Origin: Candidatus Gastranaerophilales bacterium
Lineage (GTDB): Bacteria > Cyanobacteriota > Vampirovibrionia > Gastranaerophilales > Gastranaerophilaceae
Direction of reading: 5' to 3'
Length of the DNA: 43,467 nucleotides
NCBI GenBank assembly: GCA_910587245.1
Contig: CAJULX010000016.1
Coordinates: 1 to 43,467 of the forward strand
A program made the translations under genes and the position numbers. Below are positions 21,153-29,482 of the stretch, one piece after another (the first letter of the stretch is position 1; each line of letters starts with the position of its first letter). Below the pieces are notes generated by a model. The model did no database searches and was not told the origin of the DNA. It saw nothing but the letters and a program-made list of their open reading frames with translations.

Positions 21153-23179
21153 TCTTTCTTTTCTTTCCCCTTGGTTTTTAAATATTCCATAATCCCGTTT
21201 GATATGGCTTTTGCAATTTCAGACTGTCTTTTTTCGGTGATTATGGCTTCTCTTTCATTTGTATTTGAAATAAATCCTATTTCTACCAGTATTGCAGGTG
21301 CTTCAGTATGGTTTATAACATAAAACTGAGACTTAAACAAACCTCTGTCTTTTGTTTTCCATTTGTTAAAGTTCTTTTGAAGGTGTGAGTGTACAATTTC
21401 TGCGTATTTAATGCTGTCTTGTTTCCACCAGTGGGTTTCAACACCATATATAGCATCATTTACGCTTGAATTAACATGTACGCTTACAAATACATCCGGT
21501 CTTGTTTCGTTTGAAATATCGCATCTTTCTTGTAATGATACGGTTTTATCTTTTTCCATAGTCATTGTGGTCTGCACGCCTTTTGATGAGAGATTTTTTT
21601 CAACCATTTTTGCAATTGAAAGAGTTATATTCTTTTCATAAATTCCCTCTCTTGTAGCGCCCACATCGGTTCCGCCGTGTCCCGGGTCAATAACTACTTT
21701 ATAAAGATTTGATATCGAAGGTTCTTTCTTTTCCGCTTTGGATATAACGGGTTCTTCTTCTTTTATTTCTTCTTTTTGTTTGATTATCGTAATTAAATTT
21801 TTAGCATCGGGTGTGATTTTAACCTGAACATTTAAATTATTTTCTCCAAGAGGGAAAACAAGTCTTGTTTTATCGAGCGCAAGCCTTACGTTTTTTACAT
21901 CGGGGCTGAACTTTTTAAGCTCTTCCATCATATTATCCTGAACGGATGAAACATTATTCAAATCAAGATATAAATTTTTATTTTCTTCAAAAACCGAAAA
22001 TGCTGCAGGCTCTGTCAAGCAAAATTCAATTGAAGTTGTTTTGATTTTTTCTTTTTTTGTTTCTTCAATTTCATCCTGCGAGAGCGTCAGCGATTTTATA
22101 ACGCTTAATGTTTCCGTTATTTTTGTGTTTATAACATCCGAGCGCTTTGCAATATAAACATTCTGTAAATCAGGCGAAATGACCGCCCTGTAGTTTTTAG
22201 CGTCCGCCCCTTGAATTACTATTCTTGCAACATTTGTGGAATTTTGCCCGAGCCTTAAGGTTTCTTTTGTTTTTACGGTGCCGTCCGTATTGATTTCGGG
22301 GGTTCCTATAGTAAAACTTTTATTTCTTAAATTGCGGGCTAAAACCGTATCATCAAAATCTATTACCATTCTGTCAGGATTATCAAGAAATATGGCAGGT
22401 TTCAGGCTTAAAAAACCCGTGCCTTTTATTGTAATGCCGTCGCTGCTTTGTGCTATAGAATTTATATAAAATTTTGACTGCAGTTTATATTCAATTTCTT
22501 GAGCCATGCGTTCGTTATTTTTTTCAAACATTCTGCTCAATTCATCTTTAACATCATTTACGGGAACTATAGGTTCCGTCATAAGAGCACCCGATGCATT
22601 CTGGAAAAAAACGGTTCTGTCTTTATCCTGTGTGTTTGAATATATTATTTGATGTTTTGATGTTTTATTTAAAGTTTTGGAATATCTTACAGCTATCGCT
22701 TTATCGTTTGCTATAACCTGAAAATCACCCGTTTTTGCATTTTCATCAGCGTATGTAAAAACTATTCTTACAATATTCGGGTTTGTTTGAAACTGCGACA
22801 TTCTTATTGTTTTAAATATTGAATTTTTTAATTCATAATTTCTTGTGGCACCGTCCATTGAGGCATTATATATATCTACATAAGCGCGGTTCGGTTCTTT
22901 TAAAAACCCTTTTTTTATTTCATTAAAGCCTGTAATTTTTTCTTCTTCCGCTTCATTTTCGGGTGCTATGGGTTTTTTTAAATCAATAAGTCCGTCAGAT
23001 TCAACAAAAACAACGTTATCCGAATTATCAAATTTTAAATCTTTTATTTTGATTTCGCCCGCAAATGACACATTAACGCTAAAAATCAGGGTTAAAATTA
23101 AAATCGCCCTAAGAAGCGGAAGAGTTAATGCTTTAAAATAATTTATATATATATGCTTTATAAGATTAATGACTTGCAT
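21149..23179 (-). CDS. N-acetylmuramoyl-L-alanine amidase with AMIN-type regions (AmiC-like)
   Basis: This exported wall hydrolase of about 676 residues cleaves the amide between MurNAc and the stem peptide. After an N-terminal signal/membrane segment (ALTLPLLRAILILTLIFSVNVSFAG) it has beta-rich AMIN-like regions, a Glu/Lys-rich linker and a C-terminal Amidase_3 domain. Zinc ligands and the catalytic acid are visible in DPGHGGTD, IYEKNIT, FVSVHVNS and LVEIGFISN. The start is uncertain: GTG at 23197 and ATG at 23179 both lack a good ribosome site. I prefer the ATG; a TATTAT hexamer lies 9 bases before it. It is followed by murI with a 4-base overlap. Confidence 0.88.
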   Translation of the reverse strand: MQVINLIKHIYINYFKALTLPLLRAILILTLIFSVNVSFAGEIKIKDLKFDNSDNVVFVESDGLIDLKKPIAPENEAEEEKITGFNEIKKGFLKEPNRAYVDIYNASMDGATRNYELKNSIFKTIRMSQFQTNPNIVRIVFTYADENAKTGDFQVIANDKAIAVRYSKTLNKTSKHQIIYSNTQDKDRTVFFQNASGALMTEPIVPVNDVKDELSRMFEKNNERMAQEIEYKLQSKFYINSIAQSSDGITIKGTGFLSLKPAIFLDNPDRMVIDFDDTVLARNLRNKSFTIGTPEINTDGTVKTKETLRLGQNSTNVARIVIQGADAKNYRAVISPDLQNVYIAKRSDVINTKITETLSVIKSLTLSQDEIEETKKEKIKTTSIEFCLTEPAAFSVFEENKNLYLDLNNVSSVQDNMMEELKKFSPDVKNVRLALDKTRLVFPLGENNLNVQVKITPDAKNLITIIKQKEEIKEEEPVISKAEKKEPSISNLYKVVIDPGHGGTDVGATREGIYEKNITLSIAKMVEKNLSSKGVQTTMTMEKDKTVSLQERCDISNETRPDVFVSVHVNSSVNDAIYGVETHWWKQDSIKYAEIVHSHLQKNFNKWKTKDRGLFKSQFYVINHTEAPAILVEIGFISNTNEREAIITEKRQSEIAKAISNGIMEYLKTKGKEKKE

Positions 23180-23197
23180 AACAAAAAAATAATACAC

Positions 23198-23797
23198 CGT
23201 ATTTTTTATTAAGGCTAGTTTTTAAAAACAGCTGATACTATTACAACAGTAAAATCATGCGGATAAAACTGCCCTTATGTTTATAAATATTAAGTTAAGA
23301 GATGTAAAAACAGATTTGTTCATATTTAATAAAGGGCATGGTCAATTGTAAAAAAAATTTAACGAAAATGTGCTTGCATGGCATGGGGGATTGTTATTTA
23401 CTTAAATCAAGTCAAGGAAAAAGAATAAAAACCGCAAAAATAAAGAGAAGGAAAAGGATTGAAAGGAGTGATGGCTTAAGCTATCAACATATTATAAGAA
23501 TAGCAAAGTTTACGGAAAAAAAGAGGAATGAATTAAAGATTTATTAACAACGAAAAAAGAATTTTAAAAATGTAAAAAGCAAAGGCTGCTAGACTTTGCG
23601 GAGTGGGAGAAGAAAAATTGAAAGCACCTGATTAATAAAATCGGTGCTTTTTGTTTTATGTGTTTAAAGATATTGCAGGAAGCATTAGCCTGTGTGGGGA
23701 AATTTTGTTAATTACTTACCTTGATTTTGTTTTTTTGTTAGAATAATAAAGAAAAAATATTATTAAATCAGAAAATAGAAAATACAGGAATATATAG
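23198..23797. other. 600-base stretch without a convincing gene
   Basis: This purine-rich, AT-rich stretch ends with a clear plus-strand terminator (23621-23652), then 145 bases leading into secD. A 69-codon reading frame (23338-23547) has low-complexity Lys/Arg-rich composition and a ribosome site placed too close to its ATG. A small hairpin GCAAAG/CTTTGC lies at 23579-23599. The stretch could encode an unrecognised small RNA or be the remains of a decayed gene. I cannot match it to tmRNA, RNase P RNA, SRP RNA or 6S RNA. Confidence 0.4.
23621..23652 (+). terminator. intrinsic terminator with no assigned gene upstream
   Basis: AAAGCACC (23621-23628) pairs with GGTGCTTT (23643-23650), extended by GAT/ATC inside. 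The stem runs into T5-G-T4. It implies a rightward transcript ending here. Confidence 0.75.
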
Positions 23798-25108
23798 ATG
23801 AAAAACAAAATTATTCTCTTCTGGGCAATTGTATTAATAGTTATATTGTCGCTTGTTGCAATTTGGAAAAAGCCTGCGTCGCTCGGGCTTGACCTTGTCG
23901 GCGGTTCAAGATTAATGCTTGAAGCACAGACATCAGACACCGTGAAAAAAATCACTCCTGAAATTATGGACAGCTTGCAGTATGCGATTGAAAACCGTGT
24001 AAATGCTTTAGGGGTAGGCGAGACGGTTGTTCAAAAAGTTGGCGAAAACAGACTTTTAATTGAAATACCGAATATTTCAGATACCGCAAAAGCTAAAGAA
24101 TTTTTAGGTGAAACTGCCGAGCTTGAATTTAAGGAGCCCGCAGGCACCGATGCAAACGGTGAGCCTCTATGGAAAACCACCGGTTTAACAGGTAAAGATT
24201 TGAAAAAATCTTCAGTTGCCACTTCCCAAACGGGAGAATGGATTGTTTCTCTTGAATTCAACCCTGAAGGAGCTAAAAAATTCGGCGCTCTTACAAGAAG
24301 ACTTGTAGGACAGCCGATGGCAATATTCTTTAACGGAAAATTGCAATCCGCACCGAGAATTAATGAAGAAATCACAGGCGGAAACGCACAAATTACAGGC
24401 GGAGGCGACGGTTTTGAGTATAAACAGGCAAAAGAAATGGTAGATTTATTAAATGCAGGCGCGCTTCCTGTTGGCGCCCAAATTATTGAAGAAAATTCAA
24501 TCGGGCCTACACTCGGTGCGGACAGTATTAATAAATCAAAATTTGCAGGCTTAATCGGGCTTTCTCTTGTTATGATATTTATGATTTTATACTATAGATT
24601 ACCCGGTGTTATAGCTTGTATTGCACTTTGCATTTACAGTGTTATCGTGTTTGCAATATTTAAAATAATTCCCGTAACCTTAACTCTTGCAGGTATTGCA
24701 GGGTTTATTTTAAGTATCGGTATGGCGGTAGATGCCAATATCTTGATATTTGAACGTACAAAAGAAGAATTAAAAGCGGGAAGAAGCTTGTTTACCGCAA
24801 TTAATTCAGGTTTTGACAGAGCTTTTACAAGTATTTTCGATTCAAATATGACAACAATTATTACCTGCGTTATTCTTTATGTTTTAGGAACAAGCATAGT
24901 TAAAGGATTTGCGCTTACTCTTGCAATCGGTGTTCTGGTTAGTATGTTCTCTGCAATTACCGTTACCAAAAACTTTATGCACCTAATGTTTGGTACCGGC
25001 GAATTAAAACATCCCGCATTATTCGGGCTTAGAAAATCCGATATCCAAAATGCCTTTGTTGCAACAGAAACCAAAAAAGAAAAAGCAAAATTCGGCGTGC
25101 TTGATTAG
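23798..25108 (+). CDS. secD: protein translocase subunit SecD
   Basis: This 436-residue inner-membrane protein uses the proton gradient to help pull secreted proteins through SecYEG. It has the N-terminal membrane helix, the motif GLDLVGGSRL, a periplasmic domain, and a five-helix RND-type C-terminal region with the conserved GMAVDANILIFERTKEE stretch. It is shorter than E. coli SecD (615 residues) but normal for bacteria with a small periplasmic domain. AGGA lies 8 bases before the ATG. It is followed by secF after 79 bases that contain two hairpins. Confidence 0.96.
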   Translation: MKNKIILFWAIVLIVILSLVAIWKKPASLGLDLVGGSRLMLEAQTSDTVKKITPEIMDSLQYAIENRVNALGVGETVVQKVGENRLLIEIPNISDTAKAKEFLGETAELEFKEPAGTDANGEPLWKTTGLTGKDLKKSSVATSQTGEWIVSLEFNPEGAKKFGALTRRLVGQPMAIFFNGKLQSAPRINEEITGGNAQITGGGDGFEYKQAKEMVDLLNAGALPVGAQIIEENSIGPTLGADSINKSKFAGLIGLSLVMIFMILYYRLPGVIACIALCIYSVIVFAIFKIIPVTLTLAGIAGFILSIGMAVDANILIFERTKEELKAGRSLFTAINSGFDRAFTSIFDSNMTTIITCVILYVLGTSIVKGFALTLAIGVLVSMFSAITVTKNFMHLMFGTGELKHPALFGLRKSDIQNAFVATETKKEKAKFGVLD

Positions 25109-25145
25109 TTTTAACACGCCGTATAACAGGTGGGCGCCTTGCCCA
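25093..25145. other. two small hairpins between secD and secF
   Basis: CGGCGTG (25093-25099) pairs with CACGCCG (25115-25121), spanning the secD stop codon. TGGGC (25131-25135) pairs with GCCCA (25141-25145). Neither has a T-run, so they are more likely to affect mRNA stability or secF translation than to terminate. Confidence 0.35.
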
Positions 25146-25187
25146 TTATAAAAATGTAAAAATCTTTTAAAGGAGATATATAAAAAA

Positions 25188-26192
25188 ATGGCTAACCCTA
25201 ATTTGATGAACCAGAAACAAATAATAGACGTTGTAAAATTCAGATGGCTGTGGCTTGCAATAAGTGCGGTGCTGTTAATTCCATGTATTGCCGCAATTAT
25301 TTACCTTATGGCAACACAGGCTAACCATGCACCCGTTAAGCTCGGGATTGATTTTACGGGCGGTACGATTTTACAATATGCCGTAAAAGACGATGTAACC
25401 GTTGATGATATCGGTAAAATCAGGGAAGATATGGTAAAAGAAGGGTTTATGACCCCTGTTGTGCAAAACATTAATAATGACAATGCAGGACAGGTTTCAA
25501 AAGACGGTATTAAAAATATTATCTCCGTAAAAACAGGATTTATTGATGATAAAACAGGTGAAACAACCGCAAAAATTAACAATATTGTATCAGACCATGT
25601 AAATTCTGCGGAACTTGTTCAAACAACATCCGTCGGGCCTTCACTGGGTTCCGAGTTATTGAAAAATTCTGTAGTGGCGCTGCTTTTAGCGTTCCTTGGA
25701 ATCGTTGTTTATATTTCTTTTAGATTTAAAGCTGATTATGCGGTGATTACGCTTCTTTCCTTAATTCATGATGCTTTGTTTGTAATTGGTGTATTTGCGA
25801 TTATGTCAATATTTTCAAATGTTTACGTGGATGCGCTCTTTATTACCGCGGTGCTTACCGTTGTAGGGTTTTCGGTGCATGATACAATTGTTGTATTTGA
25901 CAGGGTGCGCGAAAATAACAGATTTTTAGCTAAAAAATATACATTTAATGAAATTGTGAATGCTTCTGTTAACCAGACACTTGCAAGAAGCTTGAATACT
26001 TCAATTACAACCCTTTTAACACTCGGGGCTTTATATATTTTCGGCGGTTCCACCACAAAGGAATTTATCTTTGCGATGATTTTGGGTATCGCAGTCGGTA
26101 CTTATTCAAGTATTTTCTTTGCAAGCGTGCTTTTAGCATGGGATAAAGAAATCAGAGATAAAAAAGCCGCAAAGAAAGCCGTTGCCGCATAG
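25188..26192 (+). CDS. secF: protein translocase subunit SecF
   Basis: This 334-residue partner of SecD has the same RND-type fold. The motif LGIDFTGGTILQY follows the first membrane helix, and the helix-4 region VVGFSVHDTIVVFDRVRENNR is diagnostic. A strong AAAGGAGA precedes the ATG. SecD and SecF are separate genes in one operon. The following XRE/zinc gene starts 46 bases later and may be co-transcribed. The basic, alanine-rich C-terminal tail (RDKKAAKKAVAA) is cytoplasmic. Confidence 0.96.
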   Translation: MANPNLMNQKQIIDVVKFRWLWLAISAVLLIPCIAAIIYLMATQANHAPVKLGIDFTGGTILQYAVKDDVTVDDIGKIREDMVKEGFMTPVVQNINNDNAGQVSKDGIKNIISVKTGFIDDKTGETTAKINNIVSDHVNSAELVQTTSVGPSLGSELLKNSVVALLLAFLGIVVYISFRFKADYAVITLLSLIHDALFVIGVFAIMSIFSNVYVDALFITAVLTVVGFSVHDTIVVFDRVRENNRFLAKKYTFNEIVNASVNQTLARSLNTSITTLLTLGALYIFGGSTTKEFIFAMILGIAVGTYSSIFFASVLLAWDKEIRDKKAAKKAVAA

Positions 26193-26238
26193 ATACGGAC
26201 GACGGGCTTTTTATAAAAACGGCTTACGGGATTTATAA

Positions 26239-26682
26239 ATGCAAAAAGAGATTAAAAAATATCCTACCCTTGCGCAGTTTGTATCGGAAACAAGGGAAAA
26301 ACTCGGGCTTTCACAAACAGGTCTTGCTAAAAGATGCAACTTAACACTTGATGAAATTGCAAATATTGAATCGGGGGTAGAGTTATTTTTATCATCCACA
26401 ATAAGACAAAAGCTTGCAAAGGGGCTTAAAACAAGTTTAAGTGAAGTTAAGCTTTATGAAAAAAAGGAAGATTTTCATTTTGCAAGTACGCAAAGCGGAG
26501 CCGATATTGAGGATATGAAAAATCTTATTATCGAAAACGAAGGAAATAAAGGTTTTGTTTTGCTTTGTCCTGTTTGCGGAAATAAGCTTATAACACGCGT
26601 TGCAAAGATGTACGACCTTGAGGATAATTTAATGCTTCACCCTAAAGCCCGCTGCTCAAAGTGTCCGTTTCAGATAACATAA
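26239..26682 (+). CDS. XRE-type helix-turn-helix protein with C-terminal zinc ribbon
   Basis: The 147-residue protein has an N-terminal helix-turn-helix at about residues 11-70 (FVSETREKLGLSQTGLAKRCNLTLDEIANIESG). After an acidic linker comes a zinc ribbon with Cys110, Cys113, Cys139 and Cys142 (CPVCG...CSKC). This combination suggests a DNA-binding regulator with a metal-stabilised partner or sensor domain. It follows secF on the same strand without a terminator, though its ribosome site (GGGA) is weak. Its targets are unknown. The C-terminus stops four residues after the last cysteine pair. Confidence 0.78.
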   Translation: MQKEIKKYPTLAQFVSETREKLGLSQTGLAKRCNLTLDEIANIESGVELFLSSTIRQKLAKGLKTSLSEVKLYEKKEDFHFASTQSGADIEDMKNLIIENEGNKGFVLLCPVCGNKLITRVAKMYDLEDNLMLHPKARCSKCPFQIT

Positions 26683-26708
26683 AAATCAATCTCTTGCGGT
26701 GTAAAGTA

Positions 26709-27605
26709 TTAAAATACCTTTATTTCTACTGCAAAATCGGAGCATTTTACGGTGTAGAGATGTTGTTCCGGGGAAGAATGAATAACGGTTCCTGAGGGTA
26801 TATTTTCTAAATCACAGGGTATATTTTCGGGGATTTTTGCGGATTTAATGCGGTAAACCCTTTCGCCTGCGGGTATTTTTAATACACAGGAACAATAGCA
26901 CCATGGTTTTAAACCTCTTATTTTATCGCAGGTTTTTTGTGCGGTTTCCGTAAAATCTACAATATCAATGCCATCATAAGGATATTTATCGTAGATAGCT
27001 TTTGAATTATCCTGAGCGGCAGGGATAATTCTGTTGTTTTCCAAATCATCAAGGAGTTCGCCCGTCATAAGTTCAGCTACTTTTGAAGCTTTATTTTTAA
27101 GCGCTCCGCCCGTGATATCGTTTGGAATATCAAATGAAGCCTGCATTAAAATGTCGCCTGAATCAAAATTTTCATCCATTTGATGAAAGGTAATTCCCGT
27201 TTTTTTATCGCCTGAATAAATAGCCCAGAAATACGGGTTTGCACCTCTATGGTTTGGCAGAAGCGACGGATGGCAATTAATTATGCCGTATTTTGGAATA
27301 TTGAGAATTTCAGCACCGAATTTTTCAGACCAGCTGCCTACAAGGATAACATCAGGATTTAAATGTTTAATTTCATTGATAAATTCTTTTGAATTAACGC
27401 TTTTAGCCTTGATATCATAAAGATTGTGGCTTTTTATAAAAGAATAATCAACGGAAGGGGCAAAAATGTCTTTAAAAAACAGGGTAAATTTTGAATATTT
27501 TACCCTGTCAATTCTAAAAACGCCTAAAATGTTGTGGCCTTTGAGTTTTGCCCCCGAAATCAGGGCAGCAAGCATTTTATCATATCCCGCCACAACAATG
27601 TTCAT
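26709..27605 (-). CDS. formyltransferase-family protein, Fmt-like
   Basis: The 298-residue protein has the formyltetrahydrofolate-dependent formyltransferase fold. The Asn-His-Asp catalytic residues fall at Asn110, His112 and Asp148, within NCHPSLLPNHRGANP and MDENFDSGDIL. A C-terminal domain of about 90 residues resembles the Fmt C-domain. It could be the methionyl-tRNA formyltransferase or a sugar-amine formyltransferase; the SLLPNHRGANPYFWAI wording is nearer the second group. The N-terminal part carries an unusual insertion rich in Phe/Lys (about 34-55). It begins 3 bases after the nusA stop, so it belongs to the rimP-nusA operon, which leans toward a translation role. Confidence 0.78.
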   Translation of the reverse strand: MNIVVAGYDKMLAALISGAKLKGHNILGVFRIDRVKYSKFTLFFKDIFAPSVDYSFIKSHNLYDIKAKSVNSKEFINEIKHLNPDVILVGSWSEKFGAEILNIPKYGIINCHPSLLPNHRGANPYFWAIYSGDKKTGITFHQMDENFDSGDILMQASFDIPNDITGGALKNKASKVAELMTGELLDDLENNRIIPAAQDNSKAIYDKYPYDGIDIVDFTETAQKTCDKIRGLKPWCYCSCVLKIPAGERVYRIKSAKIPENIPCDLENIPSGTVIHSSPEQHLYTVKCSDFAVEIKVF

Positions 27606-27608
27606 AGC

Positions 27609-28805
27609 TTATTCTTCCGTTGTTTCAGCTTCGGTTTCCACGGTTTCTTCCGTTTCGGGTGCTTCAACGGTTGTTTCTTCAACGATTTCTTCAACCGCTT
27701 CAACGTCTTCTTCAACGGTTTCTTTTTGAGCCTGTTTTTCCATTTGTGCTGCTTGAGATTCGCTCTTAATATCTATTTTCCAGCCTGTTAATCTGTGTGC
27801 AAGACGCACATTCTGTCCTTCTCTTCCTATTGCAAGAGAAAGCTGGTCATCGGGAACGATAACAAAAGCTTCTTTTCTTGTTTCTTCATCGGCTAAAATA
27901 TCAACAGAGATAATTCTTGCGGGAGAAAGCGCGTTTACAATGTATTCTACAGGGTCTAAAGAGTATCTTACGATATCGATTTTTTCATTTTTTAATTCGC
28001 CCACGATTGTCTGAATTCTTGAACCTCTGGGGCCTATGCAGGCGCCAACGCTGTCTACTGAAGGGTCATTTGACCACACTGCAAGTTTTGTTCTGAATCC
28101 CGCTTCACGTGCGATTGATTTAATTTCAACAATGCCGTCTTCAATTTCGGGTACTTCAAGCTCGAATAATTCTCTTACAATTTCGCTGTGTGCCTGAGAA
28201 ACAATAACCTGAGGAAGTCTTGTTGTTTCTTTAACATTTAAAACAAATACTCTGATTCTGTTTCCGGGTTTATAATATTCGCCGGGGATTTGTTCTCTGG
28301 TGGGCATTACGGCATCGGTTTTTCCGATATTTACAATAACGTTGTTTCTTTCATCTTTTCTTTGAACGATACCTGTGATAAGAGTGCCTTTTTTGGATAA
28401 AAATTCATCCAGAACCATTTTGCGTTCAGCTTCCCTGATTCTTTGGGTGATTACCTGTTTTGCGCTTTGTGCCGCGATACGTCCGAAGTTTTCAGGGGTT
28501 ACTTCAATTTTTACTTCATCGTCAATTTCCACTTCATCGTCAATTTCTTTTGCATCTTCAAGAGAAATTTGAGTATCGGGGTTTTCAACTTCTTCTACTA
28601 CAACTTTTGTTCTAAAAACGCCGATTTCGCCTGCTGTTTCATCTAAAATAGCTTCAACATTTTCAGCATCTTTATCTTTAATGTGTTTTTTATATCCTGC
28701 AACCAGAGCATCGCAAAGAGAAGACACAAGAACTTCTTTTGAAATTCCTTTTTCTCTTTCTAATTGTTCGGCCGCTTCAAATAACGCAGTTCCAATCTTT
28801 ATCAT
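27609..28805 (-). CDS. nusA: transcription termination/antitermination factor NusA
   Basis: This 398-residue RNA polymerase-associated factor modulates pausing and termination. Domains in order are the N-terminal polymerase-binding domain (1-125), S1 (about 137-200), and two KH domains (about 205-345) with SVGACIGPRGSRIQTIV and LAIGREGQNVRLAHRLTGWKIDI. The last 45 residues form an acidic Glu/Thr/Val-rich tail (EETTVEAPETEETVETE). AAAGGAG precedes the ATG. It sits 1 base after rimP, and the whole unit is preceded by an apparent attenuator. Confidence 0.96.
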   Translation of the reverse strand: MIKIGTALFEAAEQLEREKGISKEVLVSSLCDALVAGYKKHIKDKDAENVEAILDETAGEIGVFRTKVVVEEVENPDTQISLEDAKEIDDEVEIDDEVKIEVTPENFGRIAAQSAKQVITQRIREAERKMVLDEFLSKKGTLITGIVQRKDERNNVIVNIGKTDAVMPTREQIPGEYYKPGNRIRVFVLNVKETTRLPQVIVSQAHSEIVRELFELEVPEIEDGIVEIKSIAREAGFRTKLAVWSNDPSVDSVGACIGPRGSRIQTIVGELKNEKIDIVRYSLDPVEYIVNALSPARIISVDILADEETRKEAFVIVPDDQLSLAIGREGQNVRLAHRLTGWKIDIKSESQAAQMEKQAQKETVEEDVEAVEEIVEETTVEAPETEETVETEAETTEE

Positions 28806-28806
28806 A

Positions 28807-29313
28807 TTATTCTCCTTTATCTTCTTTAAAATCTATATCGTTTAATCTTGTTGAAAAAATGTTATCCAATTTAATAACGAATTCTTTTTTAGTGTCATCG
28901 GTTAAAACTTTAACCCCTATTCCTTCGGAATAATCCAGAAGCTTTGCATTGAATTTTTTGGGGTATCCTTCTTCAACAGGTTCTTTTACTTTTATTATTA
29001 CATTATGGCCTTTAAAAATAACATATTCTTTTGATGATTTAAGGCGCCTGTCCAGCCCCGGGGAGGACACTTCAAGATAATATTTAAAAGGAATAAGTTC
29101 ATCCAGCAAATCCCCGAGACCGCGTGTCATATGCTCGCAATCGCTGTGGTTTACGGGGTGATCCGCACAGTAGATAAAAATTCTTAAAAACCAGTGTCCG
29201 TTTTCTTTTTCAAAAGAAACTTCAAGAGGGATTAAATTGTGCCGCATTGCAGTGTTATCAATAACGGGCATAATTTTTTCCATTACCTGTTTTTTATTAA
29301 ACTGCTGTGTCAT
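28807..29313 (-). CDS. rimP: ribosome maturation factor RimP
   Basis: This 168-residue protein aids 30S subunit assembly. The N-terminal domain shows LRIFIYCADHPVNHSDCEHMTRGLGDLLDE and LEVSSPGLDRRLKS, the hallmark SSPGldR motif, and the C-terminal part is an SH3-like barrel. AAGGA lies 6 bases before the ATG. rimP-nusA is the standard gene pair in bacteria; here it is followed by a formyltransferase gene instead of ylxR-infB. The leader (29314-29413) carries two hairpins. Confidence 0.95.
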   Translation of the reverse strand: MTQQFNKKQVMEKIMPVIDNTAMRHNLIPLEVSFEKENGHWFLRIFIYCADHPVNHSDCEHMTRGLGDLLDELIPFKYYLEVSSPGLDRRLKSSKEYVIFKGHNVIIKVKEPVEEGYPKKFNAKLLDYSEGIGVKVLTDDTKKEFVIKLDNIFSTRLNDIDFKEDKGE

Positions 29314-29332
29314 CTTATCCTTGTTCCCCTTT

Positions 29333-29362
29333 AAAAAAGAGCGGTTTGAAGTGCCGCTCTTT
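29333..29362 (-). terminator. leader attenuator-type terminator upstream of rimP-nusA
   Basis: On the minus strand AAAGAGCGG (complement of 29354-29362) pairs with CCGCTCTTT (complement of 29336-29344) around a 9-base loop and runs into six T. It lies between the promoter and the rimP ribosome site, so it would stop transcription before rimP unless bypassed. Confidence 0.75.
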
Positions 29363-29384
29363 AATCAAAGTGCAAATTGTCCCA

Positions 29385-29412
29385 TACCTTTTAAAATTGT
29401 TTTTAAAAGGTA
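29385..29412 (-). promoter_or_regulatory. 12-base-pair hairpin at the 5' end of the rimP-nusA leader
   Basis: TACCTTTTAAAA (29385-29396) and TTTTAAAAGGTA (29401-29412) are perfect inverted arms with a 4-base loop. In the leftward mRNA this stem begins at or next to the predicted transcription start. Confidence 0.65.
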
Positions 29413-29419
29413 CAAGTTT

Positions 29420-29449
29420 AGTATAGCATAAAGTATCAAATTTTGTCAT
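29420..29449 (-). promoter_or_regulatory. sigma70-like promoter of rimP-nusA
   Basis: On the minus strand ATGACA (complement of 29444-29449) and TATACT (complement of 29420-29425) are 18 bases apart, each with five of six consensus positions. Its -35 box overlaps that of the divergent promoter. Confidence 0.6.
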
Positions 29450-29471
29450 TCATAAAATTTTCTGGTATTAT
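29443..29471 (+). promoter_or_regulatory. sigma70-like promoter of the porin-like gene
   Basis: TTGTCA (29443-29448) and TATTAT (29466-29471) are 17 bases apart, each five of six. The -10 box lies 11 bases before the ATG at 29483, so the mRNA leader is about 5 bases. Confidence 0.6.
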
Positions 29472-29482
29472 TAATAATCCAT

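Noticed and set aside
23338..23547. 69-codon open frame on the plus strand
   Set aside because: Lys/Arg-rich low-complexity product, ribosome site only one base before the ATG, and no recognisable domain beyond a short possible metallo-beta-lactamase-like fragment.
24031..24375. 114-codon open frame antisense to secD
   Set aside because: Shadow of the secD coding sequence, with Ser/Pro-rich product and no start signals.
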